Notes: a model not told the origin generated them from the letters alone. Positions 10,850 to 24,042 are shown, numbered from the stretch's first letter. The stretch: DNA of 64,000 nt from Galeopsis tetrahit (GCA_963675135.1 OY776128.1:2108001-2172000); one strand, 5' to 3'. Made by a program: numbers and translations.

Positions 10850-13590
10850 TTTAGAGTAACGGTTTGAATAAGTAAATTAATTAAATAATAATGTTGGAAT
10901 TTTTTTTTTAAATAATAATAATGTGGAACTGGTAGAAATAATAATGTCAATTGCGTGTATAGGGGATGTGGAATGGTAGTAGCTAGTAATGTAAAAAGAG
11001 AAATATATTCTCTTAATTAATACTAATTCTAAATATCTCTCCTTTGATTTTGCTTCACTAAATTCATGTTTATTTTGAAATTCATGTTCGGATGTTTCAC
11101 ATTTTATTCTAGTTCGAAATTTAACATCCTAATTTCAACATTCAACTATATTGGGTCATTCACCCCTAAAAATACTTATATATCTTAATATTACAATAAT
11201 ACAATATCACTCACTTTTACACCATTAATTTGACACAAAGTTATAAAGGGTATAATAGTACATCACTCACTTTTATACACTTGATTTTCATCGGGATTTT
11301 CCCATTCAGACTTTTCTCATCCGAATTTCTCCAATCCTACATAATTCCAAAACAAACATGACGTGTTTTTTAATATATACGGAGTATATAATTCTAAAAA
11401 AAAATATTTTTTTTTCATTTTCTTCTTCAATAAAATTATGTACATCTAGATTTTAAAAAAAAAGTGTTATATTTTGATAAATATTTTCTTTCACAATACG
11501 CGGGCTTATACTAGCATACATATTTACGAGGAGAACATAACGAAATATTTTTCGAAATCGTCTTAGGAGGTCATAATTAAATAACTATAATTATAATAAA
11601 TTACTTATATTAATTGTCATTTTTTAGGTATGATTTTGTTTCGAATTAATTCGTTATTGTTTTTTTTCTACATTTCCATGTAATTTACGTCTCACTGTCG
11701 TATCCTTAAAAAAATCATTATATGTTTTTGCAAACACTTTTTTATTTTCCATTTGAAAAGTAAATCGGTTTAAATTTTATTTAAATCTATACGCAATCTC
11801 AAAAGTATCCATTAATAATTTAATATTGGATTGAAATAGTAACTTGTGATGTTTGGGGTAGTTTGAAAAGCCATCCAAAAGGTGGCATAGTATGAGGAGT
11901 TGGATAAATTCAATTTTCTAATTTGAATACAAATAAAATATATCTTCAAACGATCACCTTTGTATCGCTGTCCCTTCTAATCGCTGGAAGAGAAAAAAAA
12001 AGTGTATCATTTGTTCATAAAGACGTCTACATCTTCATTCTCAATTTGAAGTAACTTCACACTAATGAGTTCTAATAAAATAAAAATAAAAAAATTCCAC
12101 TAAATACAAATATTCTAAAAACTATCAAGTCCATCTAAAAAAAAATCTCACCACGGAGAGAGGAGTCCCACAACAAGGAATAGACGGTGCACAAAGCGTA
12201 GGAAAATAAAAATAAACTGAAAGAAACAACAAACTAAAAAAACGGTAAAAATAGATTAACGGATAATTCACTCGAACGGTCACTGCGACTTATACTTCAG
12301 ATTCACCAGCATATGAATGAAATTAAGAAATAATTTTTTAACTTTTTTTAGGTTGGGAACAAGATCCAATTAAACAAATACAATTAATTAGAGCATTTCT
12401 AAACACTAGATCTTCAACCCGAGGTAGATCAAATCGAACAACGTTGTTCCATCAAATCGTGAGGAAGTGGAGGAAGACGAGAGAATCTTTTGCCCACAAA
12501 TAAGCTCAAATTTTCATTTTCAAACTTTCAAAACACCCAAACAATGAGGCAGAAAACCCCATTAAACCCATGCAGGAAGAAAAAATATCCAAAAGGGAGG
12601 AGGGCCGGAAAAGCCGTGCAGGGAAGCTAAAGTAAAAATAAAAAAAAATAAAGCAAACTAAGAACTACATAAACACACTATAAATAACAAAACAACATAA
12701 ACAAAATTGAGATCAACGGATCTCTCACCCGATCAGTTACCGTAGCTCCGTTGGGGAGGTTGACCCGTTGATCTCAACTATAAAAAGAACAGCCGGTAAC
12801 TAGTCGAAGGGTGAAGTGGTGATAACGATTGGCGTTAATTGGTGGTGGAGGAGTTGCTTCAAATCAAAGCTAAAGTTTTAGTAAATTAACTTAAACCTCT
12901 CACATTAAAAAATATTTACCGTTCAAATTATAAAACCACAACAAATCTTATGGGTGTTTAGTTTTGATTGAAGATTTTGGTTTTGAATTTGAGATCCACA
13001 ACTATTTTACTTAGGATTTGAAAATGGATTTAAAAAAATACTCAGAATCACCCCCATTAAACATATTTATTGATTTAAAAAAACAAAGATAAATCGCACA
13101 CATTAATTTGACATAAAATTAAATTATCTTATACTAAAAAAATGAAAGGATCACATATAGTATTAATATTATCAAGATCTTAAAATTTTAGAATTTCAAA
13201 ACCATCCAAAATCCAAAGTGAACACCACTTTAGAGGATGTTTACTTGGGAGTTTTTTAGTTCAAAAATTACTCCTATTAATATACTAGCTAGCTTATTAA
13301 TTTAAAATAAAATTAAATTATCCCCTATTCAAAATTAAAGCTTAAAAGAAGCATATATAATATTACCATTAATCGTAAATTAAGAAATTCAGAATTTCAA
13401 AAATAAAAAATTAAATTTACTCAAAACTCAAAATAAATATCACTTTATTTATTCATCACATGTCACTAAACACAAGTGTCATAACATTCCTCATATTGCT
13501 TAATATCCAAATAACATATAATTTCATTATTTATTTAATATGCATGCAATAGGCCTAAGGCTTTAGATGCGTACTATTTCTTATTTTTCG
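10850..13590. other. Duplicated 5' flank of dirigent copy 1
   Basis: No gene. Blocks at about 11505-12060 and 12940-13500 recur at 19017-19510 and 19690-20180. Near 11503-11518 a short ACGCGGGCTTATACTAG matches the tail of the Helitron terminus at 19016. This suggests the same insertion was once here and mostly deleted. Confidence 0.65.
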
Positions 13591-13679
13591 TTAAAATAAT
13601 CCATCAAATCCGTGATCTACAACAACATATAAATTATACTCCAATACAGCGTAATTTGCAATAGTATCATTAGAGTAAG
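13591..13679 (-). pseudogene. Dirigent relic, group II C-terminus
   Basis: About 29 codons on the minus strand read YSNDTIANYAVLEYNLYVVV then DHGFDGLF and a stop. This is nearly identical to the end of group II dirigents at 48781 and 53470. Nothing upstream of the YSND motif survives; the sequence changes abruptly at about 13680. It is therefore a truncated copy, and it shows that each ancestral unit paired a group I gene with a group II gene. Confidence 0.9.
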
Positions 13680-14285
13680 GGCTAAAAAAGAAGACTCACA
13701 TTTTAATGTACGTGGCGACATGCATGAATCCATCTGTGACAACAAAAGAAGACTCACATTTAAATATATATTCGACACTGATTTACTGAAATAATGTTAA
13801 GTCTTTCAATATAGATACCTCCGAAACAAATATTATAGTTTATGGATTTTAGATGTATTATGCCTATTAATTATATATTTTCAAATTAACTTCCAAATTA
13901 ATATATATTTTTTTCGTACCACAATAGCTTTCATACTTTTCTTTTCAGAACGTTTCACAATAACTTTCATTTTTTTATGAAAAACTCTTTATAAACTTCA
14001 TCCTCACAATATTCACAATTTTAAATAAAATGTCGTTCACGTATACATACAAGTCAACTCTTTATTTACATTATACATAAAAAATTACATTATCACTTCT
14101 TAAAACTCTATTCATTATTACATTTTTTCAATATGTGTGTCCATCTACGTGTGAAACTTATTATAGGACGAGGAATACAAAACATAGATGACTTATTAAT
14201 AATACTAAACCAAGCAACCACTTGATGATCAAAAACATGATCAATTATTCCTTATACAATACATTTACGTGGGGTACATGAAACT

Positions 14286-14801
14286 TCACTCCTGACAAAT
14301 TACGTTGACATCATAACTAAAAATAAATGTGTTTGTGATGGGATTCTTAGAGTAGAGATTGGATATGGTGTACCCTCGTGACATACGAAAAATGCCGGTA
14401 CCACCAACAATAGGGGTCTCTTGATTATCCCCAAATGCTAGTTTCCATCCGAGGATGACAATCGAACTTCCTTTGTACTCCCCCTCCGTGAATATAGCTA
14501 CACCGTTTACGATCACGGAAAATACATCCGAACCCGTACTCACGATAAACCCCTGAGCTCGGCCCAACTTTTGCGAGTTGGGATCAGGCCCAACCGTCAT
14601 TAAGTTATCCTCGACTAATACTTGGCCGAAGGTTGGGGGAGATGTGATGTTGTCCCGTGCAATCTCGTGTGGCATGTCGTGTATATAAACACTAAACTTT
14701 ATTATTTTTTCTTTTTTCTCGACGGGTTTTTGAGCATCGAGTTTGATCGTTAACGACGAAAGTAGTACAAATGTGACAATAATTATTTGGAGTTTCGCCA
14801 T
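14286..14801 (-). CDS. Dirigent protein, group I, copy 2 (intact)
   Basis: Single-exon, 171 aa, collinear with copy 1. Signal peptide residues 1-23 (ending KLDA), dirigent domain from about 35. Motifs are FSVYIHDM (36-43), FGQVLVEDNLMT (58-69), DPNSQKLGRAQGF (73-85), IFTEGEYKGSSI (103-114), IVGGTGIFRMSRGY (131-144) and a C-terminal YDVNVICQE. A glycosylation sequon NIT lies at 51-53. It is predicted to be a secreted, non-catalytic stereo-guiding protein for phenoxy-radical coupling. It differs from copy 1 by scattered substitutions, some in the barrel (for example N for D in the EDNLMT loop), with no frameshift. The 3' flank (13770-14285) and 5' flank are duplicates of those of copy 1. A TATA box (14838-14845) lies 37 bp upstream of the ATG. 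Confidence 0.93.
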   Translation of the reverse strand: MAKLQIIIVTFVLLSSLTIKLDAQKPVEKKEKIIKFSVYIHDMPHEIARDNITSPPTFGQVLVEDNLMTVGPDPNSQKLGRAQGFIVSTGSDVFSVIVNGVAIFTEGEYKGSSIVILGWKLAFGDNQETPIVGGTGIFRMSRGYTISNLYSKNPITNTFIFSYDVNVICQE

Positions 14802-14837
14802 TTTTAATTTGTTACAATTTTAGAAAAGAGATGTGGG

Positions 14838-14845
14838 ATTTTATA
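14838..14845 (-). promoter_or_regulatory. TATA box of dirigent copy 2
   Basis: TATAAAAT on the minus strand, 37 bp before the ATG, in the block conserved across group I copies. Confidence 0.7.
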
Positions 14846-15655
14846 AGTTGGATAAGTAACGGTTTGAATAAGTAAATTAATTAAATAATATTGTCAATTG
14901 CTTGTATAGTAATGCACCCCCTCAATACAATAAAAGGTTACTCCAACTAATTTTTATTTTTTTTAAGTTACGTATTTTGTTTTTAACAAATAAATGTGAA
15001 AATTGAAACATCTTCTCCGATTACTAATTCTAAATATCTCTCCGCTGGTGTGACTTCACTAAGATTATGTTTATTTTGGAACTCACATCTGGACGTAGAA
15101 TATAACGTTTCCCATCGCATTTTAGTTCGAAAGTTAACATCTGAATTTCACCATTCAACTACATTCACCCTTAAAAATACTTATATATTTTAATATTACA
15201 ATAATACAATATCACTCACTATTATACATTTAATTTGACATAAAGTTACATTATATATATATATATATATATAATACTACATCACTCACACTTATACAAT
15301 TGATCGATTTGATTTAAAGTTACATCCTATCATACTCAATCTCAAAACAAATACATATAATCACTATTCATCGGGAATTCCCCTTTTAAAATTTCCTCAT
15401 TCGAATTTTTCCGATCCCAAAACAAACATGACATAAAAGACCCCCTCTTGAAATCTCTTAAATTAATCTATAAGTTTGATATTTTTTTTTAAATTATATT
15501 TTCTTTCCTCTAGCATCTCCCTCCCTTCTTCATGTAATTTTTTTTTAATTCTAATTTTTTTTAAACTTATTATTTCATTTTCTTCTTCAATAAAATCATA
15601 TACATCTATATTTAAATTTTCTTGTGTTAAATTTTGATAAATAGATTTTTTTTTT

Positions 15656-17957
15656 CACAATCCCACGTAATTAGGCTGATGTTATCTATATTTATATATT
15701 TGCAAACCTCTTCCATGCCACATGTTACAACTACACCCCTTCTACCTCAAAATTCTTTCATTTCAAAAATCCTACACCCTCCTTCATTTCATTTATTTTC
15801 TTTAATCTTCACCACAATTTACTATATAATATCAGTTTATCTCTTTCATTTTTCTCAATTCACTTGCATTTCTCCTCAAACATTCCTCAAGTTTGTTGTT
15901 TTCCTTTTAAGACTGTTTTTCTTAAATCCGATCTTCTCAGTAGAGGCCGTGAGATCGAAATTGATGATATATGAAAACAACGATTTTGTCCAACAATTAT
16001 CAACCAAATTTCTCCACTTTTTTTTTGTTTTAGAAGTATGTATGTAGTGAATGACACAAACTTTGTTAAGAGATTTGTGGAGATGCTATTTTTGTCCATT
16101 TCTTCTTTTTAATAAAAGTGTTATTTGGAAGTTGACCTTAGTTTTTTCGAGAAGGTTCCATCAGTTTCAATAATGATAGAGGAGGTTGAAACTTTGACAA
16201 TTCTTCAAGGGGTCTCTCTTGCAGTTTAGAATGGGCAGGCTTTTCTGGACAGGACGAGAAGGAAATTGGACCGCCGACAAACTGATTGATTGGGCATGCT
16301 TATGATTTATGATAACATTTTTTTTCATATATATTTTCTGAAAAAATATACCCAATCAAATGTGTGTATAGATGATTTTTCTGGCAATATTACCACAATA
16401 TTCAGAGATGGAGAGTACTGGACAGTGTAATTCTATTTATATTATAAACAATAATATATGTCTACATATATGTCTACAAAAAATTGAATAATGTTCCTTA
16501 AATTAAATTAAGGAAACTGTAGTGTTCCATAAAATTAGCAGATTTTTAGTTTTTTCTAATAGTTGATTTCTTAATTTTACAAGTTTCTTAAATTAAAAAA
16601 AAAAAAAATCCTTTAAACAATATACAATTTACTTAATTACATGATTTATATATTGATTAAAACTCTCAAAGAATATATTTTACTATAAATATTACTTAAA
16701 TTATAAAATTCTATAAATCTCGAAATTCCTTAAAATAAATTCCAAAATTATTTAATATATAGAAAAATATACACTTGATATAAAGATTATATTAAAAAAA
16801 TCTTAAATATAATCATTATTTGAATTTATTTATACTATAAACAATAATATATGTATATATAATTAATGAAGAATCAAATTTTTAGTTCATTAGATATATA
16901 TTTCGGTCAACTAACAAAAAATGAATAAATTTCCTTAATTAAAGATATTTTCAATTTATTATAAGCGCTGATTTAGAAAACGTGAAATAAATGTGTTATA
17001 ATCTAATGTTCAATCTAGAGATTTCCATATAAATTTGTATTTATTTATTTTAATGTTATAGATAACTAAATTTGTAATCAGTAATTAATTGTACAATCCA
17101 GAATGTCTCCCTTGCAAATAGTACTCCACATAATTTCTTATAATTAATTGTAATCAGTAACTAAAGCGTACAAATATGTTTTTTTATAATAAAAATATTT
17201 ATTAATTTCCATATATAATCAAAAAAATATTAATGTTATGATTGACTTAAGTTTTAATATATCAGTGATTAATTCTACACCACATAATCTCTCGGTTGCA
17301 AATATTTAATTAAACCATAACTTAACAATTAAATGTTTTTTTACTTCATATTATGAAAGCACATATATTATTACAGTATAGTTTAAGAAAAATAAATATA
17401 CGCAATTTTGTAATGTTTATCGAATACCTTCACAAATTATGAAATTTTATAACTAGATTATAAAGTCATATTACTATTTCATCTAAAGGGTTAATTCTTT
17501 ATTGGCTTATTGCTATTTAATGGTAGGGTTAATCTCTCTCAATCTAAATAACAATACACCCCTATCATTAATACACTTATACACCTATTTTTATACAATC
17601 AAATCACTATTTTTCTTTTCAATCACTCATTCTTTCTCCTATTTTCTTCTTTCTTGCTCTTCTTTCACACATTCATTCTCTCTTCTATTATTTTTCTAAC
17701 TACTTATTTTCACTCTTATTTTTATTCAATCATATAAAAATTATAAAATTAATAATTATATACTATAAAAAATAACAACTACTTATATTAAATTTTATTA
17801 TACCAAACATATAAAAATAATAATTATTTAATATTTGTATGACTATTATTTATATATATATATATATATATATAATAACCATCGTTTTACATTTTTTTAA
17901 TAGTGAAATATATTATATGCATAATATATTATACTATGTAGTTATGAACGTATATAG

Positions 17958-17991
<34 letters not shown>

Positions 17992-19016
17992 TACTTATAA
18001 TGTGCATACATAAATTTAATATTAATATCAAATAGATAACTAATAATTAGTACATTAAATACATCACATAATAACAAATTAATATAAATGTCAAAAACAT
18101 ATATTTACACTATAAACAAAATACTAATAATTAAACATTATTCAATCATTACCTCACTAATTAACAATAATAAAATAATATATATCATTCACTATCATCC
18201 AATCATTGTTTCACTAACTAACAATAACAAAATATTATAACATCACTCTTGATGCTACTTATCAATTCTTAACCAACACACAACTTACACATACTATAAT
18301 TACTATTTATGAATTACCCCAATCCACATTTTTCCAATCTCAATCTCAATCCAATCTACCACAATCCCAAACAAAATGCAATCTTACATTCTCATAATTC
18401 TAGACTATTAATGACTTTTTTTAAAATAAAATAAATGTTATATAAATTTCTCATCATTATATATAAGCTACTATGTTAATAATAAAACAAGTAAGATCTT
18501 AACTTCAATTCATATATTGTTGATCCATAATTCATAATTTCTCAAAATTAGTCCAATTCATGGGTGAATCAACTTCTAAAAAGTTTTATTTGTAAAACAT
18601 ATCACGTTTTGTAGTCAATTTATCAAAAAAATAAAATAAAAAAATAATAGTATATTTTTTGCAGAAAATTTTATGTATGCCAATTTCAGACATCAATACA
18701 TCAAAGAATTAAAGACCACAAAAGATTTTGTATGAGCGTATTCTAATGGACGAGAAGGTATTTTTTTATGTCTATATAAGAAAAGAAATTATGTTTTTGT
18801 TCTCATCATTTTTTCAATAAATTTTTATTTTACCGTATTCTAATACTGTTTATATGGATTTATTATATTTTGAAAAATAAAATAATATATTTTTTTTACT
18901 TGATTTCAAAATGCATGCTAATACTATTTGAAAATTTGAGAATTCCATTCAAGAAGGAGCAAGTTACCTTATAAATTTATTTCAAAACCCCGCGTAAAAC
19001 GCGGGTTTTACACTAG
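15656..19016 (+). mobile_element. Probable non-autonomous Helitron; 3' terminus clear, 5' end approximate
   Basis: The right end has a GC hairpin CCCGCGTAAAACGCGGG followed by TTTTACACTAG and a host T at 19017, the classic plant Helitron 3' signature (hairpin then CTRR). Flanking DNA on the right matches 11511 onward, and flanking DNA on the left up to about 15656 matches up to about 11497. About 3.35 kb of this copy is therefore extra relative to the duplicate unit. The interior is very AT-rich, with (TA)n at 17851-17874 and 17963-17991 and no rep/helicase ORF. The 5' TC end is not resolved. Confidence 0.65.
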
Positions 19017-20179
19017 TATTAGTATACATATTTACGAAGAGCCTCTCTTTTTCCGAGGATATCGTTTTAGGAGGTCATAATTAAATAACTATAATTATAA
19101 TAAATTACTACTACTTCATCTGTTTTATATTAATTGTCATTTTTTAGGTATAATTTCGTTTCAAATTCGTTATTGTTTTTTTTTCTACATTTCCATGTAA
19201 TTTACATCTCACTGTCGTATCCTTAAAAAAAATCCATTATATGTTTTTCGAAACACTTTTTTATTTTCCATTTGAAAAGTAAATCGGTTTAAATTTTATT
19301 TAAATCTATACGCAATCTCAAAAGTATCCATTAATAATTTAATATTGGATTGAAATAGTAACTTGTGATGTTTGGGGTAGTTTGAAAAGCCATCCAAAAG
19401 GTGGCATAGTATGAGGAGTTGGATAAATTCAATTTTGTTATTTGAATTGGGTTAGAATTGCCCGATTTCAATACAAATAAAGTATATCTTCAAAGGATGT
19501 CTACATCTCAATTTGAAGTAATTCCACACTAATGTGTTCTCATATTAAAAAAAAAATAATAAAAAAAATTTCACTAAATATCAAAAAAATGAACCGAAAG
19601 AAACAACAAACTAATTAATCAGTAAAAATAGATCAACGAATAACACGCCCAACTTATACTTCAGATTAAAAATATATCTTCAAAGGATGTCTACATCTCC
19701 AACTTTTACTTTTGATTTAAAATTTTGGTTTTAGATTGAAAAAAAAAACTCAGAATCACCCCATAAAACATATTTATTAACTTGAAATAAAAACACATTA
19801 ATTTAACATAAAATTAGATTCTCTCATATTTGAAAAGTTAAAATGATTACACATATTATTATTATTAATTTATTGAGATCTTAAAATTTTAGAATTTTAA
19901 ACACCAAACTTTAAAATCATCCAAAATCCAAAGTGAACACCACTTTAGAGGATGTTTACTTTGGGTTTTAAAACCCATTTTTTATTCAAAAATTACTCCT
20001 AGTAACATACTAGTTCATTAATTTAACATAAAATTAAATTATCCCCCATTCAAAAGCTTAAAAGAAACATATATAATATTACTATAATTAATCGTAAATT
20101 AAGAAATCCAATATTTCAAAAATCAATTTTAAAATTTTACTTTAAAACTCAAAATAAACATCACTTTATTTATTCATCA
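19017..20179. other. Duplicated non-coding flank
   Basis: No gene. It is homologous to 11511-13460 with small deletions. A short direct repeat containing TATATCTTCAAAGGATGTC occurs at about 19482 and 19675. Confidence 0.6.
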
Positions 20180-20746
20180 TCCCCTTATATACTAATAGGG
20201 AGTTTAAATTGATGACGTGTCATTTTGTGATTAATTTGACTTATGTGTCATTTTGTGGTTAATTTGACTTATGTGTCATAATTGAATGAAGTTGTTAATT
20301 TTAAAAAGGGTTAATTACAAATTAAATCACAGTCTTTCGCTGCAATCTAATCTAAACCTTAAGATAATTGCAAATAAATCACCAACTTTAAATATTATTG
20401 CGAATTAGACTTTTTAGAAGTCAAATTTGTCCCTAAATCATACATTTTGATATTTTGTTTGATTAAAAAATAATATTGTTTTATTAAGGTGTTGTTATGT
20501 CATTAAAAAATCTAAATTATGTTAGATCCGAACACAATTGAAATTGTCAAAAAGACTAAATTGCAACAATATTTAAAGGTTGTGATTTATTTGCAATTAT
20601 ATTAAAGTTTAGATTAGATTGCAAATGAGGAAAATGTTGTGATTTAAGCAATTAACCAAAATATTTATTTATTTAATGTGTTGTGGTTGATATTGAAGGT
20701 TAACTTACAATTGACTTTTTGCGTAATACGCGGGGTGCTAATCTAG
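20180..20746 (+). mobile_element. Non-autonomous Helitron, 567 bp
   Basis: It starts with TCCCCTTATATACTAATAGG after a host A (20179). It ends with a GCGTAATACGC hairpin and GGGGTGCTAATCTAG before a host T (20747). The paralogous site near 13455-13465 is uninterrupted, as expected for an A^T insertion without target duplication. A foldback sequence occupies its interior (20309-20657). Confidence 0.88.
20309..20657. repeat. Foldback inverted repeat inside the Helitron
   Basis: The left arm begins GGTTAATTACAAATTAAATC and holds GCAATCTAATCTAAAC. The right arm is its inverted copy, ending in AATTAACC. The pairing extends over more than 100 nt per arm. It may be a nested MITE or an intrinsic part of the Helitron. 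Confidence 0.7.
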
Positions 20747-20784
20747 TATATCACTAAACACAAGTGTCACAACATTTTCCGCTA

Positions 20785-21346
20785 AGATCGATAATCCATC
20801 GAATTCGTGATCTACAACAACATACAAATTATACTCCAATACAGCGTAATTTGCAATAGTATCATTAGAGTAAGTACTGGAAATAGAAAGGCCTCATGCC
20901 CAACGAAAAAACACCCGTACCACCAACGATGGAAAACTCTCGATTGCTACTTTGTGTTATATGGGATTTCATCCCACAATACATATTGTACTCCCTCAAT
21001 ACTTTCCACTCGTAAAATATATATTGAGACTCATTGTGAAGGCCTCTACTTCTCGATCGGACAAAACTACGAGTCTCTGAGACCGGCCCAACTTTTCCGA
21101 ATTGAGATCGAGCTTAGTGGTTAAAAGGTTGTTCGTAACCCTAACTTTTCCAAACAAGGTGAGTGATGCAGACGTGATTTTGGACTCTGCAATTATAAAC
21201 GCGTTTTCATTCAGCCCGTTCATTACATCATGAAGGTAAAAACGAAACTTAGCTATTCTTTCATTGCCTTTGGAAAGACTTTGGACATTAGCTATGAGAA
21301 TTAATGAGCAAGTAGCAAGCATGAAAAGTGTGTGAAATTTTGTCTT
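20785..21346 (-). pseudogene. Dirigent pseudogene, group II (full length, decayed)
   Basis: The minus strand aligns end to end with the group II genes: signal peptide LATCSLILIANVQS, FRFYLHDVMNG, VRVTNNLLTTKLDLNSEKLG, FTSGKY, and a tail YSNDTIANYAVLEYNLYVVV. Several lesions are visible. The start codon position (21344-21346) reads AAG instead of ATG. A TGA replaces the codon after SGKY, at about 20993-20996. A second TGA replaces the Arg of GRNP. A 2-bp and a 1-bp insertion near the IVGGTG motif shift and then restore the frame. A longer N-terminal reading from an upstream ATG at 21415 exists but lacks a clean signal-peptide start. I judge it non-functional. Confidence 0.9.
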
Positions 21347-21429
21347 CTTTTTTTTTAACTTGAGAAATGTAGTTGGATTGAATATCAACAATGATGTATT
21401 TTTATACACAAACAAATGATCACATCAGG

Positions 21430-22715
21430 ACACATAGCTAATTAATTTAAATATCTAACTATACCATTCGTCCTTCTTTCTAAAACAATAAATACTCCCT
21501 CCCCTCCAAATTCATTACACTCCAAGAAAAAAAGTTTAACATAGCTTTTATTACATTATAAAATAAATGTTGTAAAAAGTATTTTGTAATTACATTAAAA
21601 AATTTAGTGTGTTAATATGTGTGTTTTTAAAGACATCGAATAATAAATGTGTGGATATATACTCAATTATCACACACAATAATAAACATTGTCTATTGTC
21701 ACACCTCTATAAACACACTAAAAATAGATGTGTTTATAAGTACCTTTTAAATACATTATATTTTAAATGTGTTAATAAGTATTTATTTACCACACTAAAA
21801 AAAATAAATTGTGTTAATATTAACTCTAATGCCACATTATTATGTTAGAATGATAAAAAAAAAATCAAATTATATTAATTATTTTATTTTATATTGACTG
21901 ATAAATAATATTTTCAAAAATATAAATAACGGTCTTATTTAATGAAATATATTTTTTACTTAGATGAAAATTTTATATTTATAAATTATAAAATTTTAAG
22001 AATAAATAAAATTAATTCGAATTTTTAATCAACAAAAATTATGCATTTTTTTCTTTCTAAAATCTGGTATACACACACTTTTTTAAAATAAATGTTAAAT
22101 TAAATTAATAGGCACACAATATACGTTTTTTCAAATTATTTATAATATATTTATATTTGTGTATTTTTTAATACTAAATAAATTGTAGTAGAATGATAAA
22201 GTATAATCCTTAGATCTAATAGGTATAGGGGTCGAGTCCTCCAAGTTGCAATTTACTTTATCTTCTCATTCTATAACATTTCTACGTGTCCTTAAAAGCA
22301 ATTTTTTTGTAGTGAATTATATGTATATTTTTTCGAAAATAAATTTTAAGGAATACTGATTAGTGATAATTGGGGAATGAAAATAAAGTGGTGTGAATAA
22401 AATTATTTTAAAAAAGAAAATGCACATTATAAAATTGAACAACTAAATAAGAAAAATGAGAATAATGAAATTGAACAATAGAATATATTTGTAACGAGTC
22501 ATTTTTACACTTTTATTTACCTGGAATTGATCCTACATGATCATTTAATGCATAAAACATATAAGTATATATAAGGGTAAAATTGAAATATGACATTCAA
22601 TTCTTTTAAATTAATGTAAAATGAATAATTTTGTAAAAAATAATCACATTTAGAAAGACAAATAAAATGAGACGAAGAAGGTAGGAAGCATTAGATTTCG
22701 CCAAACAGGTATTAG
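21430..22715. other. Non-coding AT-rich DNA
   Basis: No supported gene. It is very AT-rich, with loosely repeated AATAAATGTGTTxATAxGTAx segments between about 21550 and 21850. A weak tRNA-like GGGGTCGAGTCCTCC lies near 22231. Confidence 0.5.
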
Positions 22716-22730
22716 AAGGGAATGGTTACC

Positions 22731-23115
22731 GACAAAGTGGGATAGCTCAAGTGGTTAGAGCACCACTACCTAGGCCAAAAGGGCTAGTCTTGGGTGAGAC
22801 CGTCTCACAGAATGAGATGCGTGAGACGGCCCTTATGTATAAAAAGTGATAATGTTAAGAGCAAAAAGTGATAGTGTTTAAGTAAAAAGTGATAGTCACT
22901 TTTCTTAAAAATATTATCATTTTTTACTTAAACATTATCACTTTTTTACAAACCAAAATCTAGAAAAAAAATATGGATTATCCTACCCAAAATTTTGAAA
23001 TATGAGTTAAAAGGATCCGTCTCACAGAAAAAGATCCGTGAGACGGTCTCACACAAGTTTTTGCCTAGAGGTCCTGGGTTCGAGTCATGGGGAGGGGAAA
23101 AGGGATGGGTATTTA

Positions 23116-23155
<40 letters not shown>
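22731..23155 (+). mobile_element. tRNA-derived SINE, family 1, copy b, with nested MITE
   Basis: The A-box half (GATAGCTCAAGTGGTTAGAG) is at 22741-22760. The B-box half (GGTTCGAGTC) is at about 23077-23087. The tail ends in about 35 A residues. The target duplication AAGGGAATGGTTACC flanks the whole (22716-22730 and 23156-23170). The two halves are separated by a 289-bp MITE. Confidence 0.92.
22777..23065. mobile_element. Foldback MITE with GTGAGACCGTCTCAC ends, copy 1 (nested in SINE)
   Basis: The ends carry inverted TGAGACCGTCTCAC / GTGAGACGGTCTCAC blocks. The centre folds on itself through AAAAAGTGATAGTGTTTAAG and its inverse. It interrupts the SINE between its A- and B-box halves. Target duplication is unclear here, so the exact ends are approximate. 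Confidence 0.8.
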
Positions 23156-23160
<5 letters not shown>

Positions 23161-23662
23161 AATGGTTACCTAATCAATTGCATTAATTAGCAAGGAGTGG
23201 TTACCTAATCAATTGCCTGCCCAAAAACAGCCCGTCCCGCCTACCCGATCGAAAAAAAAAAGTACATAATGAAATTGAAAAATCAAATAAAAAAAGTGAA
23301 AATAATAAAATTGAACAGAAAGAATATATGTCATGTGTAATGTGTCATTTTTACCCTATTATTTACCTAGAATCCTACATGATCATTTAATTCATAAAAT
23401 ACATAAGTATAAGAGTAATTAAAATTAAAATTAAAATATGAGATTTAATTCTTCTAAATAATTAAGTGTAAAATGACAATAATTTTGTAACAAAAAATAA
23501 TCTTTAAAAAGACAAATAAAATGAGACAAATGAGGTAGGAAGCATTAGGTTTTGCCAAACTTGTATTAGCAAGGACTGATTACCTAATTAATTGCATTAA
23601 TCAGCAAGAAATAGTTAGCATCAAGCCTAGGGCTTTACAAGCATAGTATTTCTTAATTTCCG

Positions 23663-23873
23663 TTAAAATAATTCAACAAATTTGTGATCTACAACAATAT
23701 ACAAATAATAATATTTCAATACAACGTAATTTACAACGATATCATTATAGTAATTACTGAAAAAGTCGCGTACACAACAAAAAACACTCGTACCACCAAC
23801 AATGGAAAGCTCCCGATTGCTACTTTGTGTTATAAGATTTCGTTTCACAATACATATTGTACTTCCTTTCGTG
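23663..23873 (-). pseudogene. Dirigent relic, group II C-terminal fragment
   Basis: The minus strand reads TITQSSNRELSIVGGT-type sequence (ITQSSNRELSIVGGTSVF), then a diverged tail IVVDHKFVELF and a stop at 23663. Roughly the last 70 codons of a group II dirigent remain. The conserved FRWARGFS is replaced by FCCVRDFFS, so the fold is unlikely to survive. The signal peptide and N-terminal half are absent. Clearly a pseudogene fragment. Confidence 0.85.
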
Positions 23874-24042
23874 GAATGGAGGGAGTATAACTTTTGAAAA
23901 TAAATGAAAATATAATCTCATGTTTCACACAAACTAAGAGATTTACTGAGTAACAATAAATATATGTGTAATGTGTCATTTCTACTCTTTTTATTTGTCT
24001 ACATATATTTAGCCAGTTAGTTAATTGATTGATTTTTTTTTT

